Positions 62,387-64,000 of a stretch of 64,000 nt of DNA are shown here, in pieces; the stretch's first letter is position 1, and each line of letters opens with the position of its first letter. The notes under the pieces were generated by a model. The model was not told where the DNA came from. It saw nothing but the letters and a program-made list of their open reading frames with translations, and made no database searches. A program made the translations under genes and the position numbers. The DNA comes from BOG-931 sp963781725 (lineage in GTDB: Bacteria; Pseudomonadota; Alphaproteobacteria; Rhizobiales; Xanthobacteraceae), in the NCBI GenBank assembly GCA_963781725.1, contig CAWAGV010000002.1, positions 1,178,001-1,242,000 of the forward strand, written 5' to 3'.

Positions 62387-64000
62387 ATGGCGGACACAAA
62401 ACCACGCACGCTGTCGTGGCAGAGCAAGTACATGCTCAGCATTCGCGCCCGGCTGATCGTGCTGGCGCTCCTGATCATTGCACCGCTGGTGTTCGAACGC
62501 ATCCATGGGCTCGAAGCCGCGCGCGTCCAGCGCAACGAACAGGCACGCACGGAAGCGATGGATCTCGCGCAGCGCGGCGTGGCATCGCAACGCGAGGTTA
62601 TTTATTCGGTTCGTGCCCTCCTTCAAGTCGTCGCGCGTTCCTATGCAAGGATGCCGTTCGACGCCGCCGACTGCAACAAGGACCTCACCGCCTTGATCGG
62701 CAACGTGGCCTCGATACGCGCCCTGTCCATCGCTGGAACCGACGGCAAGATCACCTGCTCGACGAACTCAAGCGCGATCGGACTCAACATGTCCGATCGC
62801 AGCCATTTCCAGAATGCGCTGCATTCGCGCGAATTCGCGCTCAGCGACTACATGGTCAACCGGACCCGTCAGTTGCCGAGCCTGATCGCCACCTATCCGG
62901 TGGTGCAGGACGACGGAGCGGTCGATGCCGTCGTGCTGGCTGTGATCAATCTGCAGTGGATCGGCGAACTGGTTACGACCGCCGCGCAACATTCCGGCGC
63001 CACGGTGCTGATGGTCGACGGCAGCGGCACGCTGGTCGCCGCCTCTGAAGATCAGGCGAATCTCATCGGCAAGCCGTTCGCGGCCCAGAGCCTCGCCAAG
63101 GACATGCTGTCCCGGGACGAAGGCACGGCGACAACGGCCGGCTTCGACGGCATTCCGCGCATCTTCGCCTATGCACGTGTGCCGTGGACGCAGGCGCGGC
63201 TCGCCGTCGGTCTTGACGAACGGGCGGTGCAGAGCGATATCGATCACCAACTCGCGCTCGCCTATCTTAAACTCATCCTGTTCGCGCTGTTCGTGCTGCT
63301 GATTGCATGGTTCGGCGGCGAGCGGCTGGTGGTGCGGCCGATCCGCTCGCTGGCGCGCACCGCGATGCGCTTCGGCCGCGGCGACCTGCATGTGCGCGCG
63401 ACCAGCGAGGCCTGGCTCGCCGAATTCGAGCCGCTTGCGATCGCGCTTGACGACATGGCGCGCAAGCTGGCCGGGCGCGAGGAAGAACTGCGCATCGCCA
63501 ACGAACATCTCGAGGAACTGGCGAGCCTTGACGGCCTCACCGGCCTCGCCAACCGGCGCGGCTTCGACCGCCAGATCGAACACGAATGGCAGCGCGCCAC
63601 CGAACGTCACGAACCGGTTGCGCTGATGATGATCGATATCGATCACTTCAAGCTCTACAACGACCGCTACGGCCACGTGGCCGGCGATACCTGCCTGCGT
63701 TCGGTGGCTGAAACGCTGTCGCTGGTCACGCTGGAGAATGCCGTTCTGGTGGCCCGCTACGGCGGCGAGGAATTCGCCCTGCTGCTGCCCGGCCTCGATC
63801 AGCCGCGTCTCGACGCGCTGGCCGAGGACGCACGCCGGTCGATCGAAGAGCTTTTCATCACCCATGCCGAAGCGCCGTGCGGCCACGTCACGATCAGCAT
63901 CGGCGTCGAGTCAATCGTGCCGCGCCACGGGCAGAGCGCGGCAGACCTCGTCGAGGCGGCCGACCGCGCCCTCTATGCCGCCAAACGCTGCGGCCGCAAT
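62387..64000 (+). CDS. Cache-type sensor diguanylate cyclase (GGDEF), 3'-truncated by the window
   Basis: At least 538 residues, running off the window end. The first membrane helix (LIVLALLIIAPLVFE) is followed by a periplasmic Cache-like sensor (residues about 45-285: MSDRSHFQNAL, DYMVN, GFDGIPRIFAYARVPW), a second helix (LILFALFVLLIAWFGG) and a HAMP-like linker. The cyclase has ASLDGLTGLANRRGFD, MIDIDHFKLYNDRYGH and the active GGEEF (about residues 459-463). It makes cyclic di-GMP in response to an external ligand. No EAL domain is visible before the end. ATG 62387 has a GGG-rich ribosome site. Confidence 0.95.
   Translation, partial: MADTKPRTLSWQSKYMLSIRARLIVLALLIIAPLVFERIHGLEAARVQRNEQARTEAMDLAQRGVASQREVIYSVRALLQVVARSYARMPFDAADCNKDLTALIGNVASIRALSIAGTDGKITCSTNSSAIGLNMSDRSHFQNALHSREFALSDYMVNRTRQLPSLIATYPVVQDDGAVDAVVLAVINLQWIGELVTTAAQHSGATVLMVDGSGTLVAASEDQANLIGKPFAAQSLAKDMLSRDEGTATTAGFDGIPRIFAYARVPWTQARLAVGLDERAVQSDIDHQLALAYLKLILFALFVLLIAWFGGERLVVRPIRSLARTAMRFGRGDLHVRATSEAWLAEFEPLAIALDDMARKLAGREEELRIANEHLEELASLDGLTGLANRRGFDRQIEHEWQRATERHEPVALMMIDIDHFKLYNDRYGHVAGDTCLRSVAETLSLVTLENAVLVARYGGEEFALLLPGLDQPRLDALAEDARRSIEELFITHAEAPCGHVTISIGVESIVPRHGQSAADLVEAADRALYAAKRCGRN

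Noticed and set aside
1..64000. CRISPR array
   Set aside because: No regularly spaced identical repeats with unique spacers were seen. The repeats found are palindromic, tandem or dispersed.

Overview
The window looks like chromosome of an alphaproteobacterium of the Hyphomicrobiales (Bradyrhizobiaceae/Xanthobacteraceae type). The evidence is high-GC coding bias, GTG-started rpmH followed by rnpA and yidC, an ftsK-lolA-xth-OmpR regulator-yggS neighbourhood, an Omp25-like porin, several LysR and TctC (Bug-type) genes, and REP-like palindromes of the kind common in that group. This placement is an inference from gene content.

Layout. 1-3850 holds the end of a LysR regulator, a CDP-alcohol phosphatidyltransferase (pssA) and a membrane phosphoethanolamine transferase/sulfatase-like enzyme. 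From 3904 to 45115 the DNA is accessory. An intact tRNA-Arg(ACG) lies at 45070-45146 (minus), and copies of its 3' end lie at 9192-9237 and, more diverged, at 3904-3944. I read this as two tandem integrations. Island A (3904-9191) carries a porin, a LysR/TctC pair, an HNH fragment and a frameshifted Fic module. Island B (9192-45115) has a tyrosine integrase at its left end, a decayed phage-satellite replication module (AlpA-like protein, Toprim primase, broken helicase), a nonsense-mutated haloalkane dehalogenase, a broken IS110 element, more LysR/TctC genes, a three-gene operon of exported proteins, and a defence region.

Defence region (27-44.8 kb). The left part is a minus-strand cluster: SNF2/DUF3883 helicase, a small protein, a DUF1156 adenine methylase, a DUF499 ATPase and a conserved small protein, with a large P-loop GTPase upstream. 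All of it is riddled with frameshifts. The right part is apparently intact and is the most interesting system here: a four-gene operon encoding a tandem ubiquitin-like protein, an E2-like protein, a JAMM protease and an E1-like ThiF protein. The order and domains match the Bil (bacterial ISG15-like) anti-phage conjugation system. It is divergently transcribed from a fused HTH-ImmA/IrrE-like regulator whose metalloprotease motif is altered. Unusual details are an eight-histidine linker between the two ubiquitin-like domains and an E2 whose only cysteine sits in an unexpected place.

45.2-64 kb is core-like: histidine kinase, rpmH-rnpA-yidC, an IS481-family element inserted in the loop of a REP palindrome, YihY, an aminotransferase, ftsK, lolA and xth (both with single-base homopolymer frameshifts), an ion channel, a cyclic-nucleotide-binding protein, an OmpR-type regulator, an L,D-transpeptidase-like protein, yggS and a diguanylate cyclase cut by the window end. 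Indels are dense in the islands and nearly absent from 45-57 kb, which suggests real decay in the islands. The lolA and xth cases could be sequencing errors.
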